Source: Sinomonas sp. ASV322 (GTDB lineage Bacteria; Actinomycetota; Actinomycetes; Actinomycetales; Micrococcaceae). Taken from it: DNA of 64,000 nucleotides. Below are positions 23,623 through 31,816 of the stretch, one piece after another. Both the position numbers and the translations under genes were made by a program. Each line of letters opens with the position of its first letter. Within the stretch, counting starts at the first letter, position 1. A model generated the notes under the pieces. It saw only the letters and a list, made by a program, of their open reading frames with translations, was not told the origin of the DNA and did no database searches. The stretch spans positions 62,001 to 126,000 of the forward strand of contig NZ_JAVFJJ010000002.1 in NCBI RefSeq assembly GCF_030908245.1, given 5' to 3'.

Positions 23623-25314
23623 CTAATCAGAGAAAGCTGGGGTCGTGACGTCGGGCAACTCAAATGAAAGGGACGCCAGCTTGAATTCCGGCGCCCCTCT
23701 CAAAATACCGACCAACTGGCGAGACGTTGCCCCCTTCTTGACTGCCGTTGAGCTGCGAGTCACCTTGCTGACAAAATGACGATCTTCAAAATCAAGCACC
23801 GTGATTCTCTGCTTCAAGCGAGAGCCGGAAAACTGGCTCAGATCAAGCATATAGGCCTCGTACCGCGATCCTGCTTCATGGGCGGCCGATACGCCGGCGT
23901 CTATTAGGTGGATCAATCGAACATCCATGAGATCCGCCAGCAAGCCATATTCGAATGGCCGATCTTCCTTCTCTCGATGATCCACCAGGAAATAGGTGAA
24001 AGCAGTTTCATCGAGGCAAAACTTTCGGACAGTTTGGAGCGTCTTTACCGTACGCGCGGCAACGCCACGGTTAGCAGCCATATCCTCCTCGAGCTCCTGG
24101 ATCTTCGAGCTTGCTGCATCCCCAGCCGCCTGATTAACATCCTGAACTCCAGCAACTCGTGCATTGCGCCGCCTTTGTGCGCGATTGAGCGCGCTTACGG
24201 CCAAGACCATATAGTCACGCGGAACAGCCCCGGACGCAAGCACCAGCCGATCGAGCGCCGGCCGGTTAAAGATTCTCGACAAGGAAGAGATCCCGACCCT
24301 ACTGGCATATTCGGCCAATATCCCTTCAAGAAATTTTCCAGCTTTGTCAGGTTCTTGCAGCGTAACGTCTAGATCGATGAGATCCGCATCCTGACCACTC
24401 TGCAACCCGGTGGGAGGCGACGGACGCCACCAATTTGTAAGATGCCGAATCGAAGCAATCTTTATCCAAGTGTTTGTATCCCGAATCGCCCCATGGATGA
24501 GATCGAGAATATCAGGCTGCATGTCACGCGGAACATAGTAAAAATCATCGATGAACGCGAACGCGCGGTTCCCCTCGATCTCGAGGTAGCTACTCAACGC
24601 GCGCTGAATCTGGGGGACGAGTCGCTGCGCATCCTCCGTTTCGGTAGGAGTATCCGCGAGCAGGAGATCTTGAATTCGACCATGAAGTTGGCCAAGGCTT
24701 AGCGCAAGAGCGGATTGCGGTGGAGTCGACCTGCGGCCAGCGATGACTGACTCAAGCAGATCCTTGAGGACATAGAGAAAAATACGTTGCGGGGTTTCAT
24801 GCCGCAACGTCTGAATATTCGTCCACGAGATGACTGCCCCTTCGCTGCGAAGCGCCCTCCGGGCCTCCATCAGCAAGGCTGACTTGCCGGCACCCCTGCG
24901 CCCGAAGACCAGATGATGACGACTGGCGGTAATCGTTGAAAGGCTGGCTCGGGCATCCGGCACATATACGAGGTTCGGTTCCACGCTGGATACGCGCGAC
25001 TTAGCACTTATCAGTCGGACCAACTCCCCCACTCTCGCATCGCTTACCCCTGTGACGGATCCGGCCCCCTCGGGGGTTTCGGCCATGTCCTTTGTCCTAC
25101 GCACAACGAGCATCACCGGCCTCCCCGACGGATCGTGGAAATCGTCCTCGATATCTGAGGAAAGCTCGACAGCACGGTTAAAGTCGTGAGCAGCCACATA
25201 GGCGACCAGCATGACCTCTTCGGGAAATGCGCGCTCCTCCGTGGATACGACGCGAATGTTCTCTCTTTCGAAGCGCGCGACCAGTCGCTGCGCCACCGCT
25301 TCAATATCCGTCAC
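23623..25314 (-). CDS. P-loop ATPase of a putative HEPN-ATPase defence module
   Basis: A 563-residue protein of no named family I recognise. Residues 1-75 form a mixed alpha/beta region (VMLVAYVAAHDFNRAVELSS). A P-loop NTPase follows with Walker A GRRGAGKS at 138-145 and Walker B AFAFIDD at 251-257, resembling AAA/ORC-like ATPases. The C-terminal third (from about 400) is helical then beta-rich. The GTG start overlaps the HEPN gene stop by 4 bp (GTGA), implying coupled translation. Base composition and third-position use are visibly less GC-rich than the neighbours, suggesting acquisition by transfer. Function in phage defence is inferred from the HEPN partner and architecture. Confidence 0.72.
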   Translation of the reverse strand: MTDIEAVAQRLVARFERENIRVVSTEERAFPEEVMLVAYVAAHDFNRAVELSSDIEDDFHDPSGRPVMLVVRRTKDMAETPEGAGSVTGVSDARVGELVRLISAKSRVSSVEPNLVYVPDARASLSTITASRHHLVFGRRGAGKSALLMEARRALRSEGAVISWTNIQTLRHETPQRIFLYVLKDLLESVIAGRRSTPPQSALALSLGQLHGRIQDLLLADTPTETEDAQRLVPQIQRALSSYLEIEGNRAFAFIDDFYYVPRDMQPDILDLIHGAIRDTNTWIKIASIRHLTNWWRPSPPTGLQSGQDADLIDLDVTLQEPDKAGKFLEGILAEYASRVGISSLSRIFNRPALDRLVLASGAVPRDYMVLAVSALNRAQRRRNARVAGVQDVNQAAGDAASSKIQELEEDMAANRGVAARTVKTLQTVRKFCLDETAFTYFLVDHREKEDRPFEYGLLADLMDVRLIHLIDAGVSAAHEAGSRYEAYMLDLSQFSGSRLKQRITVLDFEDRHFVSKVTRSSTAVKKGATSRQLVGILRGAPEFKLASLSFELPDVTTPAFSD

Positions 25315-25841
25315 AGGTGTGCGTTTCCTTTGTTCAGGAGGTATTGTCGAGCCTTTGCCACAAAATCTCTTGCCGTCTGGCTGATCCGTTTCGCAGCGTC
25401 CCTAAAGTACGCATCCATCTGCGGATACGGGTCGTAGTCCGCTTCATTCCTCAGAAGACGGGCATCTCGTAGAGAGTTGGCGGCAGCGGAAGCGTTCGGG
25501 TAATCCTTCGGAATTCCCTTCTGGTGGAGAGTGGCATGGGCCTCGAAATCGTCTCCATTAAAATGAAAGAAGGCAACCGCCCTCATCGAATGATACATCG
25601 CGTAGTAGTATCTTGCTATTGCTGCCCGACTCATATCAGCGCGGCTCCGAGCCATACGGTCGGCCATTGCAATGAACTGTTCTGCCAACAGGATGCGATC
25701 AGCGGAGATCTTAGATCTAGCATCTGCTATCGACATCGACAAGTCAGCGACCATCGATGCGCCCTCGCTAAGAAGTGCGACATCTCGGCTGGCCAACTTC
25801 GAAAGTCGAAGCAAGCGTAGCTCCGCGGCCGTCAGTGTCAT
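25311..25841 (-). CDS. HEPN-domain protein, putative ribonuclease toxin
   Basis: A 176-residue, mostly helical protein. Counting from the ATG at 25841, Arg77 and His84 in RYYYAMYH fit the R-x4-6-H motif that marks catalytic HEPN ribonucleases, and RNEADY (about 131-136) fits the second conserved patch of this HEPN group. An in-frame ATG at 25850 would add three residues, but it lies on a TAGCAT hexamer that is a good -10 for a leaderless start at 25841. It is the first gene of a two-gene operon with a P-loop ATPase. Non-catalytic HEPN scaffolds also exist, so nuclease activity is an inference. Confidence 0.7.
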   Translation of the reverse strand: MTLTAAELRLLRLSKLASRDVALLSEGASMVADLSMSIADARSKISADRILLAEQFIAMADRMARSRADMSRAAIARYYYAMYHSMRAVAFFHFNGDDFEAHATLHQKGIPKDYPNASAAANSLRDARLLRNEADYDPYPQMDAYFRDAAKRISQTARDFVAKARQYLLNKGNAHL

Positions 25842-25919
25842 GCGCCCCATGCTAACGGAGCTCGTGAAGCTGTCCGGGCAATGGCTACGACGTGGTTTCG
25901 ACCCACCTTGCTCTCGACC

Positions 25920-26708
25920 TCAGCCCCGGCCGTAGATGCGGTGCGAGAGCTCGCCGGCGACCCGCGCAACCTGCGTCGCGAGCTCGTCCCGATCCTCACC
26001 CGCGACCTTCTCGCCGAGGAACGTCACGGCGACCGCCGCCGTCGGCCATCCCGCGTGGTCCCGGACCGCGGCGGCGACGGACGCGAAGCCGGACGTGACC
26101 TCGCCGTCCTCGGTCGCATAGCCGCGCTGGCGCACCTGGTCGAGCGCGGACTGAAGGGCGGAGTAGCTGCGGATGTGCTCGCCCTCCTGGGTCCGCTCGC
26201 TGAAGGCGGCCGCGTTCGGGTACAGGGCGCGCACCTGCGACTTCGGGAGGGCCGCGAGGATCGCGCGCCCGCTCGCGGTGAGGTGGCTCGGAAGGCGGAC
26301 GCCGACATCCGTGACCAGCGAGGGGCGGTTCTTGGCGCGCTCCTCGACGATATACAGGACGTCGCGGCCGTGCAGGACGGCGAGGTGGGCGCTCTCGCCG
26401 ATCGCGTCCACGAGCGAGGCGAGCATGGGCCGGCCGAGGCGCGAGAGCGGCTCCTGCCGCGAATACGCGCTCGAAAGCTCGAACGCGCCGATCCCGAGCC
26501 CGTAACGCCGCTCCTCGGCGAGATGCATCACGAAGCCGTTCTCCTCCATCACGGTGAGGAGGTGGTACACCGTGGAGCGCGGGAGGCCAAGCGTCGTGGC
26601 GATGCTCGCGGCGGGCTGCGGGCCGCGCCGCGACGCGAGCAGACGCAGGATGCGCAGCGTGCTCTCGGCCGCGGGGACCTTGGACTTCTGGTCGGGCTCG
26701 GAGGGCAT
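25920..26708 (-). CDS. IclR-family transcriptional regulator
   Basis: A 262-residue regulator. The winged helix lies in residues 10-60 (LRILRLLASRRGPQPAASIA, GLPRSTVYHLLTVM) and the C-terminal ligand-binding domain contains RPSLVTDVGVRLPSHLTASG. The ATG at 26708 is preferred; the frame is open much further upstream but through low-complexity, G-rich DNA. It is divergent from an amino-acid permease that it probably controls through the repeats at 26790-26897. Confidence 0.88.
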   Translation of the reverse strand: MPSEPDQKSKVPAAESTLRILRLLASRRGPQPAASIATTLGLPRSTVYHLLTVMEENGFVMHLAEERRYGLGIGAFELSSAYSRQEPLSRLGRPMLASLVDAIGESAHLAVLHGRDVLYIVEERAKNRPSLVTDVGVRLPSHLTASGRAILAALPKSQVRALYPNAAAFSERTQEGEHIRSYSALQSALDQVRQRGYATEDGEVTSGFASVAAAVRDHAGWPTAAVAVTFLGEKVAGEDRDELATQVARVAGELSHRIYGRG

Positions 26709-26722
26709 GGACGTGACCTTAA

Positions 26723-26737
26723 GGGTGGGTGGGTGGG
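26723..26737 (+). other. Canonical G-quadruplex motif upstream of the IclR gene
   Basis: GGGTGGGTGGGTGGG, four G3 tracts with single-T loops, lies 15-29 bp before the IclR start codon, on the template strand for that gene. More G runs follow to about 26786 (G6, G6, G3, G5). Single-base loops favour a very stable parallel quadruplex (established biophysics); a regulatory effect here is inferred. Confidence 0.7.
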
Positions 26738-26789
26738 CGATTGGTGGGGGGCGGACGATTGGGGGGCGGGTAATTGGGACCGGGGGCGT

Positions 26790-26897
26790 GTCTGAAATAC
26801 CGAACTCCAGTGTGGCAGCGAACGACGGCGAAGCCCACCCGCCGCCGCCGTCCGCCGTCTGCGATACCGGACAGATTCGCCGTCTGCGATCCGAGAC
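26790..26897. promoter_or_regulatory. Three direct repeats, probable IclR operators
   Basis: GTCTGAAATACCGAAC (26790-26805), GTCTGCGATACCGGAC (26857-26872) and GTCTGCGATCCGAGAC (26882-26897) share GTCTG-N2-AT-CCG-AC. They sit in the region between the divergent IclR and permease genes. Repetition and placement suggest the adjacent regulator binds them. Confidence 0.55.
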
Positions 26898-26980
26898 ACC
26901 GAAAGCCGGTGACGACACTCACAGCCCCCTCCCGGGCAGGCACAGTGGAAGGGAATCCTTCCCAGCGACGTGAGGAACCC

Positions 26981-28426
26981 ATGCAATCTTCACCCGCCGT
27001 GCTCAGTCGCGGCCTCAACGTCCGGCACATCCGGTTCATGGCCCTCGGCTCGGCCATCGGCACGGGCCTGTTCTACGGCTCCGCCTCCGCGATCCAGGCG
27101 GCGGGCCCCGCCGTCCTCCTCGCGTACATGATCGCGGGGGCCGCCGTCTTCATGGTCATGCGCTCGCTCGGCGAGATGGCTGTGCGCCACCCCGTCGCCG
27201 GCTCGTTCAGCCAGTACGCGGGCCGCTATCTCGGGCCGCTCGCGGGCTTCGTGACCGGCTGGACCTATGTGTTCGAGATGGCGATCGTTGCGATCGCGGA
27301 CGTCACGGCGTTCTCCATCTATATGGGATTCTGGTTCCCGGACACGCCGCGGTGGATCTGGATCCTCGCCGTGATCTTCTTCCTCACGGGCGTGAATCTC
27401 CTGAGCGTCAAGGTGTTCGGCGAACTCGAGTTCTGGTTCACGCTCGTCAAGGTCGTCGCGATCGGCGCAATGATCGTAGGCGGTGCCGCGCTCATCGTGT
27501 TCGGCGTTCAGCTCGGAGGCCAGCAGCCCGGGCTGGGGCACTTGGTGGACCATGGCGGCTTCATGCCGAACGGCTTCGGCGGCATGCTCGCGGCGTTCTC
27601 GGTGGTGGTGTTCGCGTTCGGCGGCGTCGAGACGATCGGCGTCACGGCGGGCGAGGCCGAGGACCCGAAACGCGCGATCCCGCAGGCCGTCAACACCGTG
27701 CCCGTGCGCGTCCTCCTGTTCTACGTCCTCACGCTCACGGTGCTCATGAGCCTCTTCCCGTGGTCGGAGATCGGCACGCAGGGCAGCCCGTTCGTCCAGA
27801 TCTTCGACGGGCTCGGCGTGCCGGGCGCTGCGAACGTGCTCAACGCCGTCGTCATCACGGCCGCGCTCTCCTCGATCAACTCGGACATCTTCGGCGCCGG
27901 CCGCGTCCTGTTCGGGCTCGCCCAGCAGGGGCACGCGCCGTCGGCCTTCGGGAAGGTGTCCAAGCGCGGGGTGCCGTGGCTCACCGTCGTGGTCATGACG
28001 GGCGTGCTGCTCGTGGGCGTCGTGCTCAACGCCGTGATTCCGGAGGACGTGTTCACCGTCATCGCCTCCATCGCGACGTTCGCGACCGTCTGGGTGTGGG
28101 TCATGATCCTCGCGAGCCACGTCGCCATGAAGCGCGAGATCCGGAAGTACGCGCTCGCGCCATCGGAGTTCCCGTCGCCGCTGTGGCCGGCGGCCTCCAT
28201 CGCCGCGATTGCGTTCATGGTGCTCGTCATCGGGGTGCTCGGGTGGTTCGAGGAGACACGCGTGGCGCTCGTCGTGGGCGCGGCGTGGCTCGGGTTGCTG
28301 GGCGCGGCCTACGCGCTGTGGGTCCGGGGCGACGGACGACGGCGGCCCGCCCTCCTCGACGAGACGTCGCCGATTCCGGTGGTCGCCGCGGACCCGGCTC
28401 GCGAAGCGGTGGGCTCGGGGCGGTAG
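26981..28426 (+). CDS. Amino-acid permease (AAT family, proline/histidine-type)
   Basis: A 481-residue proton-coupled amino-acid importer with about twelve membrane segments. The start ATG at 26981 follows GAGGAA. Family landmarks: [20 protein letters not shown] at the N-terminus, [20 protein letters not shown], and [20 protein letters not shown]. It resembles ProY/HutT/GabP-type permeases; substrate not determined. Divergent from the IclR regulator and followed by a large hairpin. Confidence 0.9.
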   Translation: MQSSPAVLSRGLNVRHIRFMALGSAIGTGLFYGSASAIQAAGPAVLLAYMIAGAAVFMVMRSLGEMAVRHPVAGSFSQYAGRYLGPLAGFVTGWTYVFEMAIVAIADVTAFSIYMGFWFPDTPRWIWILAVIFFLTGVNLLSVKVFGELEFWFTLVKVVAIGAMIVGGAALIVFGVQLGGQQPGLGHLVDHGGFMPNGFGGMLAAFSVVVFAFGGVETIGVTAGEAEDPKRAIPQAVNTVPVRVLLFYVLTLTVLMSLFPWSEIGTQGSPFVQIFDGLGVPGAANVLNAVVITAALSSINSDIFGAGRVLFGLAQQGHAPSAFGKVSKRGVPWLTVVVMTGVLLVGVVLNAVIPEDVFTVIASIATFATVWVWVMILASHVAMKREIRKYALAPSEFPSPLWPAASIAAIAFMVLVIGVLGWFEETRVALVVGAAWLGLLGAAYALWVRGDGRRRPALLDETSPIPVVAADPAREAVGSGR

Positions 28427-28489
28427 GTTCGGGAGGCGGTGGGCTCCGGGTCGTACGCTGCCCGCGACGGCCGCCCTCAGGCGCAAGTG

Positions 28490-28545
28490 CTGCCCTGAAC
28501 CGCTTCTCCTTGCGGGATATCCCACGGAGAAGCGGCTCAGGGCAG
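28490..28545 (+). terminator. Large hairpin after the amino-acid permease
   Basis: CTGCCCTGA plus CCGCTTCTCC pair with GGAGAAGCGG plus TCAGGGCAG, interrupted by one A/C mismatch; the loop contains a further palindrome GGGATATCCC. It is the main content of the 28427-28732 gap, which also repeats GCGGTGGGCTC at 28408 and 28438. Probable terminator of the permease gene. Confidence 0.65.
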
Positions 28546-28732
28546 TATCTGTGTGCGGCACGTGTGTGACGGAGCCGAGACTTCTCGCGCGTCATACTGG
28601 CGTTGGACATGTCGAATTGGCACGATCATCCTGCCGGTTCCGCTGGACTGCCCGCAGAGAACCCAGGGGCTGCCCGACGGATTCCGGCGTTCCGCTCGTT
28701 ACCACCGCTCCGCCCACCAAGAGAGGCGAAAC

Positions 28733-29086
28733 ATGTCGCAGCACTCCGAACCCACCACCGCCCAGGCCCCGTTCCCCTCGGGAGCCATCCAGCCGCAGAC
28801 CGTCCCCGGGAAGACCCTCGGGATCGTCTCCGTCATCCTCCCGTTCGTCGGCTTCGGCCTCATCGGGCTCATCCTCGGCATCGTCGCGAAGTCCCAGTCG
28901 AAGAAGGCCGGCGCGAAGAACACGCCCGCCGTCGTCGGCATCGTGCTCGGCGCGATCAGCGTCGTCGTCGGGCTCATCGTGACGATCGCGATCATCGTCG
29001 GCATCGGCGCGGTCGCCCAGCAGTGCCAGCAGCTCGGCCCGGGCGTGCACCAGGTCGGAGCGACCACCATTACCTGCGGAAGCTGA
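28733..29086 (+). CDS. Small membrane protein, DUF4190-like
   Basis: A 117-residue protein: a polar N-terminus of about 25 residues rich in Gln/Pro, then two membrane segments (roughly GIVSVILPFVGFGLIGLILG and VVGIVLGAISVVVGLIVTIA) joined by a basic loop KSQSKKAGAK. This is the layout of DUF4190 proteins common in actinobacteria. Start ATG at 28733 follows AGAGGCGAA. No partner gene; function unknown. Confidence 0.78.
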   Translation: MSQHSEPTTAQAPFPSGAIQPQTVPGKTLGIVSVILPFVGFGLIGLILGIVAKSQSKKAGAKNTPAVVGIVLGAISVVVGLIVTIAIIVGIGAVAQQCQQLGPGVHQVGATTITCGS

Positions 29087-29195
29087 CCGCTTCACGGGAA
29101 CAAGTGCGCCGTCAGGTCCGCGAATTTTGTCGCGCGGATCTGGCGGCGTTTCCTGCTTTCCGATCCAAATCAGAGATTCGTTACCGATTCTTCAT

Positions 29196-29226
29196 TTGAC
29201 AATTGACTTATTCGCGCACCTAAACT
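29196..29226 (+). promoter_or_regulatory. AT-rich promoter-like region of the DUF2599 gene
   Basis: TTGACA (29196-29201) and TAAACT (29221-29226) are 19 bp apart inside an unusually AT-rich stretch for this genome, leaving a leader of about 160 bases. The remainder of the 29087-29394 gap shows nothing recognisable. The spacing is long, so strength is uncertain. Confidence 0.4.
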
Positions 29227-29394
29227 CGAACCTACTCGGCTGGCCCAGCACCACGACATCGGGACACTCGCGAAGCAAAAGCTTCGGCCCAAGCACTCGA
29301 TGGCCACCCTCCCGAGTTTCATGTCGGGAGCCATCTGCCGTGTTCGAGCGTCTCGACACCAGATTACCGTTTGTGCAAAGAATCGGGGGATTCA

Positions 29395-30396
29395 ATGCAA
29401 ACTCCATCCATCCGCAGAGCCACATTCGCGACTCTTGCGACTGCGATGATGCCCATCTCGATCATCCAGCCAACCAATGCCGCTCCAGCTTCAATATTCG
29501 ACCAATCGACCCTGCTCGGCCGCACGAACCCAAGCCTTCTCGAGCAATCTGTCCCGGCATCGACGACACGTCAGGATGCCGTGGGGCAAAGGCGAACTAC
29601 GCAGAACGGGGTGGATGTCACTCTCCCCCGAACCGCATCGGGTGAATTCAGGTTGAGCTCTGGAGACCGGTCGGTCGCCTTGCGCGTAGGCCACCATGGA
29701 GACGCCATAACTGCGCCGGACAACACAGTTCGATACGACCCGGGCGACGACTACTTCACGACAGCGATCCCCAAGACTGATGGCTCGCTCCAGCTCGTGA
29801 CTACTGTTGAGAACGCAAATGCCCCACAATTCTTCAGCTACGACCTTCGCCTCCCAAGCGGCTCTCAAATCTCGAAGAGCGAGAAGGGTGGCCTTGTCTT
29901 CACATCGCCAGCCGGCAAGTATTTGGGCGAGGTCCTGCCGCCGTGGGCCAACGACGCGACTGGCCGACCACTGGAAACCTCCTATGAGGTTCAAGGAAAC
30001 CGACTAATTCAACGCGTACTGCACTCAAAGTCTGGCGCAGTCTATCCCGTCATCGCTGATCCGTGGTTCGGGATCGACCTCTATCGGACGCCTTGGGTGA
30101 GCTCCGCCTCGGCCGGATACAAGATCAACGTTCAGCCCACCTTGTGGGGGACCCAAGCGGCCAGCATCGCGACCTGGTGGGCGCACAGAGATGAAGTCGT
30201 CAGCAAGCTCGGCGGGAATGCGTATTTGTGGACGAACTCAATTCAAGAACAGTTCTACTGTCATATCGCGGGACTTCCATTGTCGATACGCGGCGACGGC
30301 ACTTACAACATGGAAAGTTGGCGACCTGTGATGAATTGGGCCGAGCAGGCCCCTTGGAACTGCAATTACCCAGAAGGGGGCTACGGTTCTTTGTAG
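29395..30396 (+). CDS. Secreted protein with C-terminal DUF2599 domain
   Basis: A 333-residue exported protein. The ATG at 29395 follows GGGGGA at good spacing; a GTG at 29371 is less likely. The signal peptide covers about 1-29 (RRATFATLATAMMPISII, then NAA-AP). The middle (60-225) is beta-rich with a VYPVIADPWFGID stretch. The last 90 residues match DUF2599: FYCHI, a YNMESWRP motif and CNYPEGG, with two cysteines probably disulfide-bonded. The surrounding DNA is lower in GC than the chromosome. Followed 12 bp later by a membrane protein, which may be its partner. Confidence 0.75.
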   Translation: MQTPSIRRATFATLATAMMPISIIQPTNAAPASIFDQSTLLGRTNPSLLEQSVPASTTRQDAVGQRRTTQNGVDVTLPRTASGEFRLSSGDRSVALRVGHHGDAITAPDNTVRYDPGDDYFTTAIPKTDGSLQLVTTVENANAPQFFSYDLRLPSGSQISKSEKGGLVFTSPAGKYLGEVLPPWANDATGRPLETSYEVQGNRLIQRVLHSKSGAVYPVIADPWFGIDLYRTPWVSSASAGYKINVQPTLWGTQAASIATWWAHRDEVVSKLGGNAYLWTNSIQEQFYCHIAGLPLSIRGDGTYNMESWRPVMNWAEQAPWNCNYPEGGYGSL

Positions 30397-30408
30397 AAGG
30401 GAGCGGAC

Positions 30409-30885
30409 TTGTTTTCGAGCACGGTTGACGGCACGAGATGGATAGCACTGGCGCAGGCGTGGATCAGCGTGAGCCTGGTCGCGATGGCCGCGTGTATGGG
30501 TTCGTCTGGTTTCGTGTCATACATGATCCGATTCAGCATTGTCGAGGACAGGATGGACCGCATGGATCAAGCGCTATACCTCGAACTCATCAAGATGACT
30601 GCGACTGAGAAGCAATACCTCGCCGCCGGAGCCATGGCTGGTTTGATGTCAGTAGGGGTCGCCATCAATGCCTACAGATGGCATCAGAAGGTTCAGGCAG
30701 GCATTCGGGCGGGAAAAAGGAACTGGAACGCTCTCCTTGTCACGGTGATAGTGATGACAGCCGCCAGCTTCCTGTGGTCCAGCTTTGGTGGCCCGCTCGC
30801 CTACCTGGGGTGGTTCGCCGGCACCGCTGGACTCATCGGATCTGCAGTCATCCTCTCGACCCGGGACCGGATGGCCGAAACCTGA
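30409..30885 (+). CDS. Four-helix membrane protein next to the DUF2599 gene
   Basis: 158 residues starting at TTG 30409, which is well placed behind GAAGGGAG. Four hydrophobic segments (about 11-36, 69-88, 106-127, 131-149) with a charged loop between the first two (EDRMDRMDQALYLELIKM). No family recognised. Same low-GC patch and probably the same transcript as the DUF2599 protein; it could be an immunity or anchoring partner, but nothing in the sequence proves it. Confidence 0.6.
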   Translation: MFSSTVDGTRWIALAQAWISVSLVAMAACMGSSGFVSYMIRFSIVEDRMDRMDQALYLELIKMTATEKQYLAAGAMAGLMSVGVAINAYRWHQKVQAGIRAGKRNWNALLVTVIVMTAASFLWSSFGGPLAYLGWFAGTAGLIGSAVILSTRDRMAET

Positions 30886-30910
30886 CAAACGTTTACGCCA
30901 TCACGCCTCA

Positions 30911-30946
30911 GCGCCGATTCGAGCCCCCAATAGCCCGAATCGGCGC
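30911..30946. terminator. Terminator hairpin closing the DUF2599 patch
   Basis: GCGCCGATTCG (30911-30921) and CGAATCGGCGC (30936-30946) form an 11-bp perfect stem with a 14-nt loop between the membrane-protein gene and the convergent SDR gene. Works in either orientation. Confidence 0.65.
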
Positions 30947-31051
30947 CGAGCTGTTGCCGGATGAGTCGCGCCGCCACCTCTGCAGGATGCTCACTCTGCG
31001 GAGGTGATGGTGCAACCGAACAGGCGGCCCGACCGCGGCTGGCCGGCCCCG

Positions 31052-31816
31052 CTACCGAGCCGACCAGCCGCCGTCCATGGTGTAGCTCGCGCCGGTGACC
31101 ATTCCGGCGTCGTCCGAGGCGAGCCAGCACGCGAGCGAGGCGACCTCCTCCGGCTCGACGAGCCGCTTGATCGCCATCTCCGTGAGCATCACCTTCTCGA
31201 GCACCTCCGACTCGGGGATTCCGTGCGTCGCGGCTTGGTCCACGATCTGCTTCTCGACAAGCGCCGTCCGCACGTAGCCGGGGTCGATGCAGTTCGACGT
31301 CACGCCGCGCGGAGCGCCCTCAAGCGCCGTGACTTTTGAGAGGCCCTCGAGCGCGTGCTTGGCTGTGACGTACGCGCTTTTGAACGCCGAGGCGCGGATG
31401 CCGTGGACCGAGCTGAGGTTGAGGATGCGGCCCCAGCCCTGCTCGTACATGTGCGGGAGCGCCGCACGGATGAGGAGGAAGGGCGCCTCGACCATGAGCC
31501 TCTGGATGCGCCGGAAATCGTCTGGCGCGAACTCGTGGATCGGCGCGACCTTCTGGATCCCGGCGTTGTTGACGAGGATGTCGCAGTCGAGCCGCAGCGA
31601 TTCGAGCGCGGGGGTGTCGAGGAGGTCAACGGCCCACGCCTCGCCCCCGAGGTCGGCGGCGAGCTTCTCGGCCGCGTCGCCGTCGAGGTCCGCGATGACG
31701 ACGGCGGCGCCCCGCTCCGCGAGACCCCTCGCCACAGCCGCGCCGATCCCCGATGCGCCGCCTGTCACGAGGGCCTTGCGTCCCGCCAGTCCGCCGCTCA
31801 TGAGCGGCCCACTCAC
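31052..31816 (-). CDS. 3-hydroxybutyrate dehydrogenase (SDR family)
   Basis: A 254-residue short-chain dehydrogenase that interconverts D-3-hydroxybutyrate and acetoacetate. Seen: cofactor loop TGGASGIG, NNAGIQKVAPIHEF, SSVHG and the catalytic Tyr/Lys in YVTAK, then the family-typical PGYVRTALVEKQI. The GTG at 31816 overlaps the transporter's stop (GTGA) and has GGAGG seven bases upstream; an ATG at 31801 is the alternative. The coupling with an MHS-type transporter suggests uptake and use of hydroxybutyrate or a similar acid. Confidence 0.83.
   Translation of the reverse strand: MSGPLMSGGLAGRKALVTGGASGIGAAVARGLAERGAAVVIADLDGDAAEKLAADLGGEAWAVDLLDTPALESLRLDCDILVNNAGIQKVAPIHEFAPDDFRRIQRLMVEAPFLLIRAALPHMYEQGWGRILNLSSVHGIRASAFKSAYVTAKHALEGLSKVTALEGAPRGVTSNCIDPGYVRTALVEKQIVDQAATHGIPESEVLEKVMLTEMAIKRLVEPEEVASLACWLASDDAGMVTGASYTMDGGWSAR

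Noticed and set aside
23344-23667. A 107-codon plus-strand frame at the border of the HEPN-ATPase module
   Set aside because: It runs through the terminator hairpin and the end of the ATPase gene, and its composition is that of random GC-rich sequence.
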